The position numbers and the translations under genes are program-made. Below, one piece after another: positions 1 to 5,952 of a stretch of 10,030 nt of DNA. Within the stretch, counting starts at the first letter, position 1. Each line of letters starts with the position of its first letter. The stretch is from Gammaproteobacteria bacterium (GTDB lineage: Bacteria > Pseudomonadota > Gammaproteobacteria > Pseudomonadales > Azotimanducaceae): positions 1 to 10,030 of the forward strand of contig JAPOYW010000590.1 of assembly GCA_026706425.1 (NCBI GenBank), given 5' to 3'. The notes under the pieces are model-generated. The model did no database searches and was not told where the DNA came from. It saw only the letters and a program-made list of their open reading frames with translations.

Positions 1-267
1 GTCCTCGTAGCGGGGTCCGAGTTTCGAGAATAGCTTGCCGACGGCCGCCTTGTTGCGCAGCCGGCTGAAAGCCAGGCGCCGATTGGCGACGCTGTCGGTC
101 TTCGCGAGCGTGATCAAGGGCTCGGCCACCCGTCGAAGCTCCTTCGCCTTGGGCACCGTGGTCTTGATGACCTCGTGCTCGAACAGCGAGGCGGACATGT
201 TGGCGAACATGGCCTTGCGATGGGCGCTCGTCCGGTTCAATCGACGCCCGCTTTTCCGATGTCTCAC
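1..267 (-). CDS. rplQ: 50S ribosomal protein L17 (partial, C-terminus cut by window edge)
   Basis: L17 is a large-subunit protein near the peptide exit tunnel and normally closes the alpha operon. The visible 89 codons read MRHRKSGRRLNRTSAHRKAM at the start and continue with FANMSASLFEHEVIKTTVPK and AKELRRVAEPLITLAKT, the family signature region. The start is a GTG at 267-265. It is chosen because the family begins MRHR(K/N)SGR and because a clean AAGGAG lies at 279-274, six bases upstream. The gene follows rpoA after an 87-bp gap that contains several hairpins. The reading frame is open to base 1, so roughly the last third of the protein lies outside the window. Identity is seen directly in the sequence. 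Confidence 0.97.
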   Translation of the reverse strand, partial: MRHRKSGRRLNRTSAHRKAMFANMSASLFEHEVIKTTVPKAKELRRVAEPLITLAKTDSVANRRLAFSRLRNKAAVGKLFSKLGPRYED

Positions 268-305
268 CCTAGTCTCCTTGAACGCCCGTGAAGGATGTTC
301 AGCGC

Positions 306-363
306 CGAGAACGCGGAGCGTTCTCGATCGCGTCCGTAGGACGCGCCGCGTCCGTCAGGACGC
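306..363 (-). promoter_or_regulatory. cluster of three RNA hairpins, two of them tandem copies, between rpoA and rplQ
   Basis: In transcript direction three strong dyads follow one another. The first is GCGTCC-TGAC-GGACGC at 363-348, whose loop is the rpoA stop codon plus one base. The second is CGCGTCC-TAC-GGACGCG at 345-329. The third is CGAGAACGC-TCC-GCGTTCTCG at 326-306, a perfect 9-bp stem. The first two are near-identical direct copies, 17 and 16 nt, differing by one base in the loop. The 3' arm of the first can also pair with the 5' arm of the second (353-347 with 345-339), so the structures are mutually exclusive. No U-run follows, so this is not a standard intrinsic terminator. It may set the rpoA/rplQ expression ratio by attenuation, RNA processing or pausing; that role is inference. 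Confidence 0.6.
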
Positions 364-1347
364 CCCCTCGCGAAGGCTCGCGGGCGGCCACTTCTCGATC
401 CGCATGCCCAGACCAAGGCCCCGGGAGGCGAGCACATCCTTGATCTCGGTCAACGACTTGCGGCCCAGGTTCGGCGTCTTCAGCAACTCCACCTCGGTGC
501 GCTGGATCAGATCCCCGATGTAGTAGATGTGTTCCGCCTTCAGGCAGTTCGCCGAGCGCACGGTCAGTTCGAGGTCGTCGACGGGACGCAGCAGGATCGG
601 ATCCACTTCGTCCTTTTCCTCCTCGACGGCTGCCTCGCCTTCCTTGTCGAAGTCGACGAACACGGCCAGTTGCTGCTGCAAGATCGTCGCGGCGCGACGG
701 ATGGCCTGCTCCGGGTCGATCGTACCGTTGGATTCGATGTCGAGGATGAGCTTGTCGAGGTCGGTGCGCTGTTCGACACGAGCGCTCTCGACGGTGTAGG
801 CAACCCGCCGCATCGGGCTGTAGCTCGCATCGAGACGAAGCACGCCGATGGGTCGGGACTCCTCTTCGTCCTCGGTCTTGTACTCCACGGGCTGGTAGCC
901 ACGTCCCCGGGTGACCTTCGCTTCCAACTCGATGCTGCCGTTCTCGTTCAATGTGCAGATGACGTGATCTGGATTCGCGATTTCCACGTCGCCGGTCAGT
1001 TGGAAGTCGCCCGCCGTGACTTCCCCGGTACCGCTTCTGGACAGGCGAATGGTCGCGGCATCGCCACCGGGCAGGCGCACGGCGACGCCCTTCAAGTTCA
1101 GCAGGATGTCGATCACGTCCTCCTGCACACCGTCCATGGCGGTGTATTCGTGCTCCACGCCACGGATCTGCACCTCGGTGATCGCGGCGCCCGGCATGGA
1201 CGACAGCAGGATGCGCCGCAGGGTGTTGCCCAAGGTGTGGCCGAAACCCCGCTCAAGGGGTTCCAGGGTCACACGGGCATGGGTGCCGCTCACCTCGTCG
1301 ACATCGATGTGTCGAGGAGTGAGAAACTCGGTTGCCGACTGTGGCAT
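355..1347 (-). CDS. rpoA: DNA-directed RNA polymerase alpha subunit
   Basis: RpoA dimerises to nucleate assembly of RNA polymerase, and its C-terminal domain contacts UP elements and activators. The protein is 330 residues, against 329 in E. coli. The N-terminal domain has the dimerisation helix LERGFGHTLGNTLRRILLSS (31-50) and VEQRTDLDKL (191-200). An acidic linker (EEEKDEVDP, about 242-250) leads to the C-terminal domain from about 251. The DNA-binding '265 determinant' is intact as R264, N267, C268, G295, K297 and S298. The protein ends with the usual WPPAS motif and a short tail. The ATG at 1347 has a strong GGAGG six bases upstream. It lies 22 nt after rpsD and 87 nt before rplQ, the standard alpha-operon position. 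The close match to gammaproteobacterial RpoA is a main basis for the taxonomic call. Confidence 0.99.
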   Translation of the reverse strand: MPQSATEFLTPRHIDVDEVSGTHARVTLEPLERGFGHTLGNTLRRILLSSMPGAAITEVQIRGVEHEYTAMDGVQEDVIDILLNLKGVAVRLPGGDAATIRLSRSGTGEVTAGDFQLTGDVEIANPDHVICTLNENGSIELEAKVTRGRGYQPVEYKTEDEEESRPIGVLRLDASYSPMRRVAYTVESARVEQRTDLDKLILDIESNGTIDPEQAIRRAATILQQQLAVFVDFDKEGEAAVEEEKDEVDPILLRPVDDLELTVRSANCLKAEHIYYIGDLIQRTEVELLKTPNLGRKSLTEIKDVLASRGLGLGMRIEKWPPASLREGAS

Positions 1348-1369
1348 GGACTTCCTCCCGGGTATACGG

Positions 1370-1993
1370 TTACTTGGAGTACAACTCGACGATCAGGTTC
1401 TCGTTGATCTCGCCGGGCAACTCGGAACGGTCGGGATCGCGCTTGTAGATCCCCTCCATCTTGTCGGGGTCGACGTCGATCCACTCGGCCGGGCCGCGCT
1501 GGCTGGCAAGTTCGAGGGCTTGTCGAATCCTCAATTGGGCTCGCTTGGACTCGCGAACGGCGACGGTGTCTTCGGGCGTCACCTGGTAGGACGGAATGTT
1601 GACCACGGCGCCGTTGACCTCGATGGCGCGGTGCGAGACCAGTTGGCGACTCTCCGCGCGTGTGCAGCCGTAGCCCATCCGGTAGACGACGTTGTCCAGC
1701 CTGCGCTCCAGGAGACGAAGCAGGTTCTCGCCGGTGGCGCCCTTCTGGCGATCGGCGTTCTTGTAGTAGTTGCGGAACTGCTTCTCCAGCACGCCGTAGA
1801 AGCGGCGCACTTTCTGCTTCTCCCTAAGCTGCACGGCGAAGTCCTTGACCTTCTGGCGCCGGGCGGCGCCATGTTGACCGGGAATGGTGTCAGCCCGGCA
1901 CTTGGAGTCGAGCGGCCGAATGCCGCTCTTCAAGAACAGATCGGTGCCCTCGCGGCGCGAGAGCTTCAGCTTCGGTCCTAGGTATCTGGCCAT
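1370..1993 (-). CDS. rpsD: 30S ribosomal protein S4
   Basis: S4 is a primary 16S rRNA binder that starts 30S assembly. In E. coli it also represses translation of the alpha operon. The protein is 207 residues (206 in E. coli) and begins MARYLGPKLKLSRREGTDLF. It contains the core segment VQLREKQKVRRFYGVLE and the S4 RNA-binding domain at about 95-160 (LDNVVYRMGYGCTRAESRQL, VNGAVVNIPSYQV). It ends NENLIVELYSK. It lacks the N-terminal zinc-binding cysteine cluster, so it is the zinc-free form usual in Gammaproteobacteria. The ATG at 1993 lies three bases after the rpsK stop codon, and no good Shine-Dalgarno is visible in the preceding GACGGGTTTGACAG. Translation therefore probably depends on ribosomes finishing rpsK. 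The stop is TAA, one of only two in the window. Confidence 0.99.
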   Translation of the reverse strand: MARYLGPKLKLSRREGTDLFLKSGIRPLDSKCRADTIPGQHGAARRQKVKDFAVQLREKQKVRRFYGVLEKQFRNYYKNADRQKGATGENLLRLLERRLDNVVYRMGYGCTRAESRQLVSHRAIEVNGAVVNIPSYQVTPEDTVAVRESKRAQLRIRQALELASQRGPAEWIDVDPDKMEGIYKRDPDRSELPGEINENLIVELYSK

Positions 1994-1996
1994 CTG

Positions 1997-2389
1997 TCAA
2001 ACCCGTCGACGTTTCGGAGGCCGGCAGCCGTTGTGGGGAATCGGCGTGACATCCGAGATGCTGTTGATCTTCAACCCGGCGGCGTTCATCGCGCGAACCG
2101 CCGACTCGCGTCCAGGACCGGGCCCCTTGACGAAGACGTCGACGCTTTTCATGCCGTACTGTTCCATGGCGTTGGTCGCCGCGCGTTCCGACGCCACCTG
2201 CGCGGCGAACGGCGTGCTCTTCCTGGAGCCCCGGTACCCGGACCCGCCGGCCGTCGCCCAGCACAGCGCATTGCCCTGCCGGTCGGTGATGGTGATGATC
2301 GTGTTGTTGAACGAGGCGTGCACGTGCGCCACGCCATCCGTGACAATGCGTCGGCCCTTGCGGCTCCTCGTCGTCGTTGCTGTTGCCAT
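1997..2389 (-). CDS. rpsK: 30S ribosomal protein S11
   Basis: S11 sits on the 30S platform near the E-site codon, together with S7 and S18. The protein is 130 residues, and the core begins at GVAHVHASFNNTIITITDRQ, followed by GNALCWATAGGSGYRGSRKS and TPFAAQVASERAA. It ends with the conserved VTPIPHNGCRPPKRRRV. The ATG at 2389 gives MATATTTRSRKGRR, the expected basic N-terminal tail. The only strong Shine-Dalgarno (AAGGAG) is about 15 nt upstream of this ATG, which is longer than optimal, and no alternative in-frame start lies between them. It is separated from rpsM by 37 nt and from rpsD by three. The family assignment is certain; the spacing oddity is the only remark. Confidence 0.99.
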   Translation of the reverse strand: MATATTTRSRKGRRIVTDGVAHVHASFNNTIITITDRQGNALCWATAGGSGYRGSRKSTPFAAQVASERAATNAMEQYGMKSVDVFVKGPGPGRESAVRAMNAAGLKINSISDVTPIPHNGCRPPKRRRV

Positions 2390-2426
2390 GTTGGCTTGTT
2401 CCGTCTCCTTGGCTGCTAGGTGCCGG

Positions 2427-2783
2427 CTATTTCCTGATCAAACGGGGCGGACCCTTCCGGGTTCGCGCGTTGGTGTGGGTACGCTGACCGTTGACCGGCA
2501 GTCCCCGGCGATGCCGGATACCCCGATAGCAGCCGAGATCCATCAACCGTTTGACATTCAACTGGTTCTCGCGGCGGAGATCCCCCTCGATGGTCTGTTT
2601 GGATACTTCCGCGCGCAGCTTGTCGAGGTCGTCTTCCCCGAGTTCGCCGATTCGCGAGGCTGGGTTCACACCCACCGCAGCACACATCTTGCGCGCACTC
2701 GAACGACCGACACCGTAGATGTAGGTGAGAGAGACTTCCGCGTGTTTGTTGTCCGGGATGTTGATCCCCGCGATTCGTGCCAC
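2427..2783 (-). CDS. rpsM: 30S ribosomal protein S13
   Basis: S13 lies in the 30S head, touches the P-site tRNA through its C-terminal tail and forms bridges with L5. The protein is 118 residues and begins MARIAGINIPDNKHAEV. It contains the helix-hairpin-helix type segment LTYIYGVGRSSARKMCAAVG (about 19-38), the signature YRGIRHRRGLPVNGQRTHTN and the basic tail ARTRKGPPRLIRK. The start is a GTG at 2783-2781, with CAGGAG six bases upstream. To my knowledge the E. coli gene also starts with GUG and is the target of S4 repression. It is the first gene of the alpha group and follows rpmJ by 82 nt; hairpins flank its start codon (see the separate entry). Confidence 0.99.
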   Translation of the reverse strand: MARIAGINIPDNKHAEVSLTYIYGVGRSSARKMCAAVGVNPASRIGELGEDDLDKLRAEVSKQTIEGDLRRENQLNVKRLMDLGCYRGIRHRRGLPVNGQRTHTNARTRKGPPRLIRK

Positions 2784-2819
2784 TCTTTGCTCCTGTAGGG
2801 GACGGGCTTGTCCCGTCCC
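2755..2819 (-). promoter_or_regulatory. candidate S4 translational operator around the rpsM start
   Basis: Two hairpins bracket the rpsM ribosome-binding site. Upstream is GGGACGGG-ACAAG-CCCGTCCC (2819-2799), an 8-bp perfect stem that ends four bases before the CAGGAG Shine-Dalgarno. Downstream, starting 16 nt after the first base of the GTG, is GGGAT-CAAC-ATCCC (2768-2755) inside the rpsM coding region. In E. coli S4 represses the alpha operon by trapping a pseudoknot in the mRNA at exactly this junction. The position and the paired hairpins fit such a site, but I could not show pseudoknot pairing by eye. The hairpin lacks a U-run, so a terminator is unlikely. No convincing promoter is visible in the rpmJ-rpsM gap. 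Confidence 0.45.
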
Positions 2820-2865
2820 GATGCTTATCTAGTCTCCGCCTCGCGCTACCGTTTGCCGGCCGCGC

Positions 2866-2982
2866 TCAACCCTGACGCTGCTTGTGACGTGGCTCGGTGC
2901 GACAAATGACGCGCACGACTCCTTTTCGCCGAACGATCTTGCAGTTGCGGCAGATTTTCTTGACCGATGCCCTGACTTTCAT
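2866..2982 (-). CDS. rpmJ: 50S ribosomal protein L36
   Basis: L36 is a small zinc-ribbon protein that stabilises 23S rRNA late in large-subunit assembly. The protein is 38 residues, begins MKVRASVKKICRNCKIVRRK and ends EPRHKQRQG, nearly the same as E. coli L36. The zinc ligands C11, C14, C27 and H33 are all present, so this is the zinc-binding form. The ATG at 2982 has GGGAGG seven bases upstream. The frame is open further upstream, but the family length and the Shine-Dalgarno place the start here. The gene lies between secY (52-nt gap) and rpsM (82-nt gap), the gammaproteobacterial arrangement without infA. Confidence 0.99.
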   Translation of the reverse strand: MKVRASVKKICRNCKIVRRKGVVRVICRTEPRHKQRQG

Positions 2983-3034
2983 TGTACATCCTCCCATCGA
3001 GCCTCCTGCCCGGGACCCGAGGTTTGCCGTCTCC

Positions 3035-4408
3035 TTACTTTCGCCGTTGCGGGACAGAACTGCCACGCCGACCAGTCCTGGCCCGTCCGCCGCGGCCGTA
3101 GCTGCGCAGGTTCGACTTCTCCATGAGCTTCGCGTACTGGCTCGACATCATGTGTTCCTGGACCTGCGACATGAAGTCCATGGATACGACCACCACGATC
3201 AGGAGCGCCGTGCCCCCCAACTGCAGGGTGATGTTGAAGAACACCACCATGAACTCGGGCAACAGGCAAACCACGGTGACGTAGATCGAGCCGAAGAACG
3301 TCAACCGGGTGATTACGTCGTCCAGGTAGTCGGCCGTCTGACGGCCGGGTCGGATGCCGGGAATGTAGGCGCCTTGGCGCTTCAGGTCGTCGGCAAGCTC
3401 CTTCGGGTCACGCATGAGCGCGGTGTAGAAGAAACTGAAGAAGATGATGCCGCCGGCGAACAACAGGAGGTAGAGCGGTTGTCCGGGCGACAGGACCAGC
3501 GCCACGTCCTGCAGCCAGGACATGTTGGGCGCTTGGCCGAACCACTGCGCCATCGATGCCGGGGCGAGCAGCAGGCTCGAGGCGAAAATCGCGGGGATCA
3601 CACCGGCCATGTTGATCTTGAAGGGCAGGGGATGGCTCTGCGGCTGGTACATGCGCCGGCCCTGTTGGCGCCGGGCGTAGTTGACCGTAATTCGGCGTTG
3701 GCCGCTCTCCACGAAGACGACGAAACCGACGATGGCGATGCCGATGGCCGCGACCGCGCCAAGCACCAGGATGTTGATGTCGCCCTGACGCGCCGCTTCG
3801 AATGACTGGCCCACCGCACCCGGGAGCCCGGAAACGATCCCCGCGAAGATCAACAGCGAGATGCCGTTGCCGACACCGCGTTCGTTGATCTGCTCGCCGA
3901 GCCACATCATGAACAAGGCACCCGTCACCAGAGTGACGATGGCGACGAGGTAGAAGTCCCACGAGGCGCTGAACGCAAGGCCCTGCCCGGCAAGCGTGCT
4001 GGTCAGCGCCGAGCCCTGGATGAGCGAGATCAACAACGTGCCGTAGCGGGTGTACTTGGTGATCTTGCGTCGGCCCGCCTGGCCTTCCTTGCGCAACTGG
4101 TTCAGCGTCGGGTACATCATCGTCAGCAGGTTCATGATGATGCTCGAGGTGATGTAGGGCATGACCCCGAGCGCTAGGATGCTCATTCGCTCCAGCGCGC
4201 CGCCCGAGAACATGTTGAAGATGTCGAGTATGCCGCCCTGGTTCGCATCGAACAGGTTGCGAAGCTGATCGGGGTTGATGCCGGGAACCGGGATGTGCGT
4301 GCCGATCCGGTACACCAGGAGAGCGAACAGGACGAACAGCAGCCGCGAGCGTAGCTCGGACAGTCCCCCGCTCCTTGCTCCGGTAATGGCCGGCGCCGCA
4401 GTCGCCAC
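3035..4408 (-). CDS. secY: protein translocase subunit SecY
   Basis: SecY is the ten-helix channel of the SecYEG translocon, through which SecA pushes exported proteins and ribosomes insert membrane proteins. The protein is 457 residues (443 in E. coli). TM1 is at about 21-36, followed by PVPGIN. The plug and TM2 region follows at about 58-95 (GGILDIFNMFSGGALERMSI, LALGVMPYITSSIIMNLL). The cytosolic loop ahead of TM9 carries IRPGRQTADYLD (about 352-363). The GTG start at 4408 overlaps the rplO stop in TAGTG, sharing one base, with a G-rich GGGGGGAAGG upstream. A much longer open frame exists upstream but runs antiphase through rplO, rpmD and rpsE and is not coding. The E. coli protein ends at the equivalent of SYGR (436-439). 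Here an 18-residue, strongly basic tail (GGRARTGRRGSSVPQRRK) follows. Confidence 0.98.
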   Translation of the reverse strand: MATAAPAITGARSGGLSELRSRLLFVLFALLVYRIGTHIPVPGINPDQLRNLFDANQGGILDIFNMFSGGALERMSILALGVMPYITSSIIMNLLTMMYPTLNQLRKEGQAGRRKITKYTRYGTLLISLIQGSALTSTLAGQGLAFSASWDFYLVAIVTLVTGALFMMWLGEQINERGVGNGISLLIFAGIVSGLPGAVGQSFEAARQGDINILVLGAVAAIGIAIVGFVVFVESGQRRITVNYARRQQGRRMYQPQSHPLPFKINMAGVIPAIFASSLLLAPASMAQWFGQAPNMSWLQDVALVLSPGQPLYLLLFAGGIIFFSFFYTALMRDPKELADDLKRQGAYIPGIRPGRQTADYLDDVITRLTFFGSIYVTVVCLLPEFMVVFFNITLQLGGTALLIVVVVSMDFMSQVQEHMMSSQYAKLMEKSNLRSYGRGGRARTGRRGSSVPQRRK

Positions 4409-4848
4409 TAGCTGACCTTCCCCCCCGCCTTCTCGATGGCGGCGCGAGCGCCTTTGCTGACCGGCAGTCCCCGCACCTCGATCGCGGCGGAAACGGTGCC
4501 GGACAGGAATACCCGGGCCCGCGCGGTGCGTTTCGAGACGATGCCGGCCGCTTTGAGGGCGTCGAGATCGACGACGCCGTCCCGGGCCGCCCGGGCAAGT
4601 TCGGAGGTTCGCACTTGTGCCGTCTTCAAGGCGACGCGGGACCGGAAACCAAACGCCGGAATGCGCTTCTGCAGGGGCAGTTGACCGCCTTCGAAGCCGG
4701 GCCTCACGTTGCCGCCGGAGCGCGAACGCTGGCCCTTGTGGCCGCGACCGGCGGTCTTGCCGCCACCGGCGGCGATGCCGCGGCCGACGCGCTTCTTGGC
4801 CTGCTTGCTGCCGGGTGCGGGGCCGATGTTGTTCAACCGCGTCGCCAT
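4408..4848 (-). CDS. rplO: 50S ribosomal protein L15
   Basis: L15 is a late-assembly large-subunit protein with a long N-terminal extension threading through 23S rRNA. The protein is 146 residues and begins MATRLNNIGPAPGSKQAKKR. The glycine- and basic-rich rRNA-threading segment VGRGIAAGGGKTAGRGHKGQ (about 21-40) and FEGGQLPLQKRIPAFGF are the family hallmarks. The C-terminal domain ends SKGARAAIEKAGGKVS. The ATG at 4848 abuts the rpmD stop without a gap, and GGAG lies nine bases upstream inside rpmD. Its own stop overlaps the GTG of secY by one base. Three genes (rpmD, rplO, secY) are thus coupled end to end. Confidence 0.98.
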   Translation of the reverse strand: MATRLNNIGPAPGSKQAKKRVGRGIAAGGGKTAGRGHKGQRSRSGGNVRPGFEGGQLPLQKRIPAFGFRSRVALKTAQVRTSELARAARDGVVDLDALKAAGIVSKRTARARVFLSGTVSAAIEVRGLPVSKGARAAIEKAGGKVS

Positions 4849-5034
4849 CTAATCGGTCTCCACCTCGAGGAGATAGGCGACCTTGTCGATCATGCCGCGC
4901 ACGGCGGGCGTATCCTCCAGTTCGCTGACCGAGCCCACGCGCCGCAGACCGAGCCCCGCCACGCAGGCACGGTGCTTGGGTAGTCGACCCGTAGGCGACT
5001 TCACGAGCTTGATCTTCACGGACTTCTTCGCCAC
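4849..5034 (-). CDS. rpmD: 50S ribosomal protein L30
   Basis: L30 is a small large-subunit protein that binds 23S rRNA. The protein is 61 residues (about 59 is usual), begins MAKKSVKIKLVKSPTGRLPK and has the signature GLGLRRVGSVSELEDTPAVR, ending MIDKVAYLLEVETD. The start is a GTG at 5034-5032, with GGAGG nine bases upstream. An ATG also lies one base after that GGAGG (5042-5040), but it is out of frame and reads only eight codons (stop TGA at 5018-5016). The spacing and the family N-terminus both support the GTG. It sits between rpsE (18-nt gap) and rplO (abutting). Confidence 0.97.
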   Translation of the reverse strand: MAKKSVKIKLVKSPTGRLPKHRACVAGLGLRRVGSVSELEDTPAVRGMIDKVAYLLEVETD

Positions 5035-5052
5035 GTTGCCATGCCTCCGCGG

Positions 5053-5556
5053 CTAAGCGGTGATCTCCTCGACCGTCTTGCCGCGCTTGGCGGCGATCAT
5101 CTGCGGGGACTTCATGCTTGTCAGGGCGCGGAACGTCGCGGTCACGACGTTCACCGGATTGGTGGATCCGTAGCACTTGGCGAGCACGTTCCGGACGCCG
5201 GCGCATTCCAGGACGGCCCGCATCTTGTCGCCGGCGATGATGCCCGTGCCTTCGGAGGCCGGCTGCATGTAGATGATGGATGCGCCGAAGTTCTCCTTGA
5301 CCGGATACCAGATCGTCGTGCCGTTCAATTCGACATCGACCATGTTGCGGCGGGCCGCCTCGTTGGCCTTCTGGATCGCCATGGGGGTTTCCCGGGCCTT
5401 GCCGCGCCCGAAGCCAACGCGGCCCTCGGTGTCGCCGACGACGACGAGCGCGGTGACGCCGCGCTGGCGCCCGCCCTTTACGACCTTCACGACGAAGTTG
5501 ACGTGGACGACCTTCTCGACGAGGCCCTCTTCCTTGATTTCTTCGGAATAAGCCAT
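5053..5556 (-). CDS. rpsE: 30S ribosomal protein S5
   Basis: S5 lies at the mRNA entry side of the 30S subunit, helps decoding accuracy and carries the loop where spectinomycin-resistance mutations arise. The protein is 167 residues. Features in order: loop KGGR (27-30), VVVGDTEGRVGFGRGKARE (about 38-56), IQKANEAARRNM, MQPASEGTGIIAGDKMRAVL, CYGSTNPVNVV and AAKRGKTVEEITA. The loop continues RQRGVTALVVV (30-40), where most S5 proteins have RRFSFTALVVV-like sequence. The aromatic residue expected at position 34 by the classical S5 signature is valine here, with no sign of a frameshift. The ATG at 5556 has GGAG about 12 bases upstream, with a small hairpin between the two. The rplR stop lies in that hairpin. 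Identity is not in doubt. Confidence 0.98.
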   Translation of the reverse strand: MAYSEEIKEEGLVEKVVHVNFVVKVVKGGRQRGVTALVVVGDTEGRVGFGRGKARETPMAIQKANEAARRNMVDVELNGTTIWYPVKENFGASIIYMQPASEGTGIIAGDKMRAVLECAGVRNVLAKCYGSTNPVNVVTATFRALTSMKSPQMIAAKRGKTVEEITA

Positions 5557-5569
5557 GTTCTGCTAGAAC
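5557..5569 (-). promoter_or_regulatory. mini-hairpin between Shine-Dalgarno and start codon of rpsE
   Basis: The 12-base spacer between GGAG (5572-5569) and the rpsE ATG (5556) can fold as GTTCT-AGC-AGAAC, a 5-bp stem directly abutting the ATG. The rplR stop codon TAG occupies part of its 5' arm and loop. If the hairpin forms, it brings the ribosome-binding site and start codon close together. Ribosomes terminating on rplR would melt it. The dyad is seen in the sequence; the regulatory effect is inference. Confidence 0.35.
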
Positions 5570-5952
5570 TCCAATCCTCCGGCGCGTGCCGCGTCGGCCA
5601 AGGCCTTGACCCGACCGTGGTACTTGTAACCCGAGCGGTCGAAGGCCACTTGCCGGACGCCGGCCGCCACGGCCCGTTCGGCGACGAGGGCGCCGACGGC
5701 GCTAGCCGCGTCGACATTGCCGCCGTTGCCGCTCTTCAGTCCTTCGTCGAGGGTCGAAGCCTGCACCAGGACGCGGTCGCCGCCGTTTCGGGCGCCGATC
5801 ACCTGTGCGTACATGTGGCGAGGCGTTCGGTGCACGGTCAACCGCAGCGAGTTCGATTCCCGGATCTTCATCCGCGTCCGCTTGGCGCGCTTCGCCCGGT
5901 TGGCCTTCCTGCCCCGGCCCGTGGTGCTGTGTTTGACAGAGCGCTGCGTCAC
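5563..5952 (-). CDS. rplR: 50S ribosomal protein L18
   Basis: L18 binds 5S rRNA and, with L5 and L25, joins it to the large subunit. The protein is 129 residues (117 in E. coli). The extra length is a basic N-terminus, MTQRSVKHSTTGRGRKANRA. The core follows: KRAKRTRMKIRE, LTVHRTPRHMYAQVIGA and the C-terminal signature FDRSGYKYHGRVKALADAAR, ending AGGLEF. The GTG at 5952 overlaps the rplF stop codon in GTGA (4 nt), with purine-rich AAGGAAGGG upstream inside rplF. An internal ATG (MKIRE) would delete conserved basic residues, so the GTG start is preferred, although the first dozen residues are not conserved in the family. Confidence 0.96.
   Translation of the reverse strand: MTQRSVKHSTTGRGRKANRAKRAKRTRMKIRESNSLRLTVHRTPRHMYAQVIGARNGGDRVLVQASTLDEGLKSGNGGNVDAASAVGALVAERAVAAGVRQVAFDRSGYKYHGRVKALADAARAGGLEF

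Noticed and set aside
306..326. Intrinsic terminator after rpoA
   Set aside because: The 9-bp hairpin is followed by GCGCTGAACATCC rather than a U-run, and rplQ continues downstream with a good ribosome-binding site.
529..1407. Long plus-strand reading frame opposite rpoA (292 codons)
   Set aside because: Antisense to a clearly real rpoA; the translation has no recognisable domain and reflects the high GC content, which removes stop codons from the opposite strand.
2799..2819. Intrinsic terminator between rpmJ and rpsM
   Set aside because: The GC-rich hairpin has no following U-run in the transcript direction and ends four bases before a Shine-Dalgarno; a translational operator fits better.
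2820..2865. Separate alpha-operon promoter in the rpmJ-rpsM gap
   Set aside because: A TAGATA-like hexamer is present, but no -35 element at suitable distance was found; too weak to report as a promoter.
2983..3066. Longer rpmJ beginning at 3066
   Set aside because: L36 is 38 residues in this family, and the ATG at 2982 has a GGGAGG at good spacing; the extra frame reads no conserved sequence.
2897..3805. Long plus-strand reading frame opposite secY (302 codons)
   Set aside because: Antisense shadow of secY, rich in His, Arg, Asp and Gln as expected from complementing membrane-protein codons; no family resemblance.
5016..5042. ATG at 5042 as the start of rpmD or of a leader peptide
   Set aside because: It is out of frame with L30, lies only one base after GGAGG and stops after eight codons.
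4409..5206. Upstream continuation of the secY frame to about 5206
   Set aside because: It runs out of phase through rplO, rpmD and rpsE, giving arginine-rich nonsense. The real secY start is the GTG at 4408 overlapping the rplO stop.
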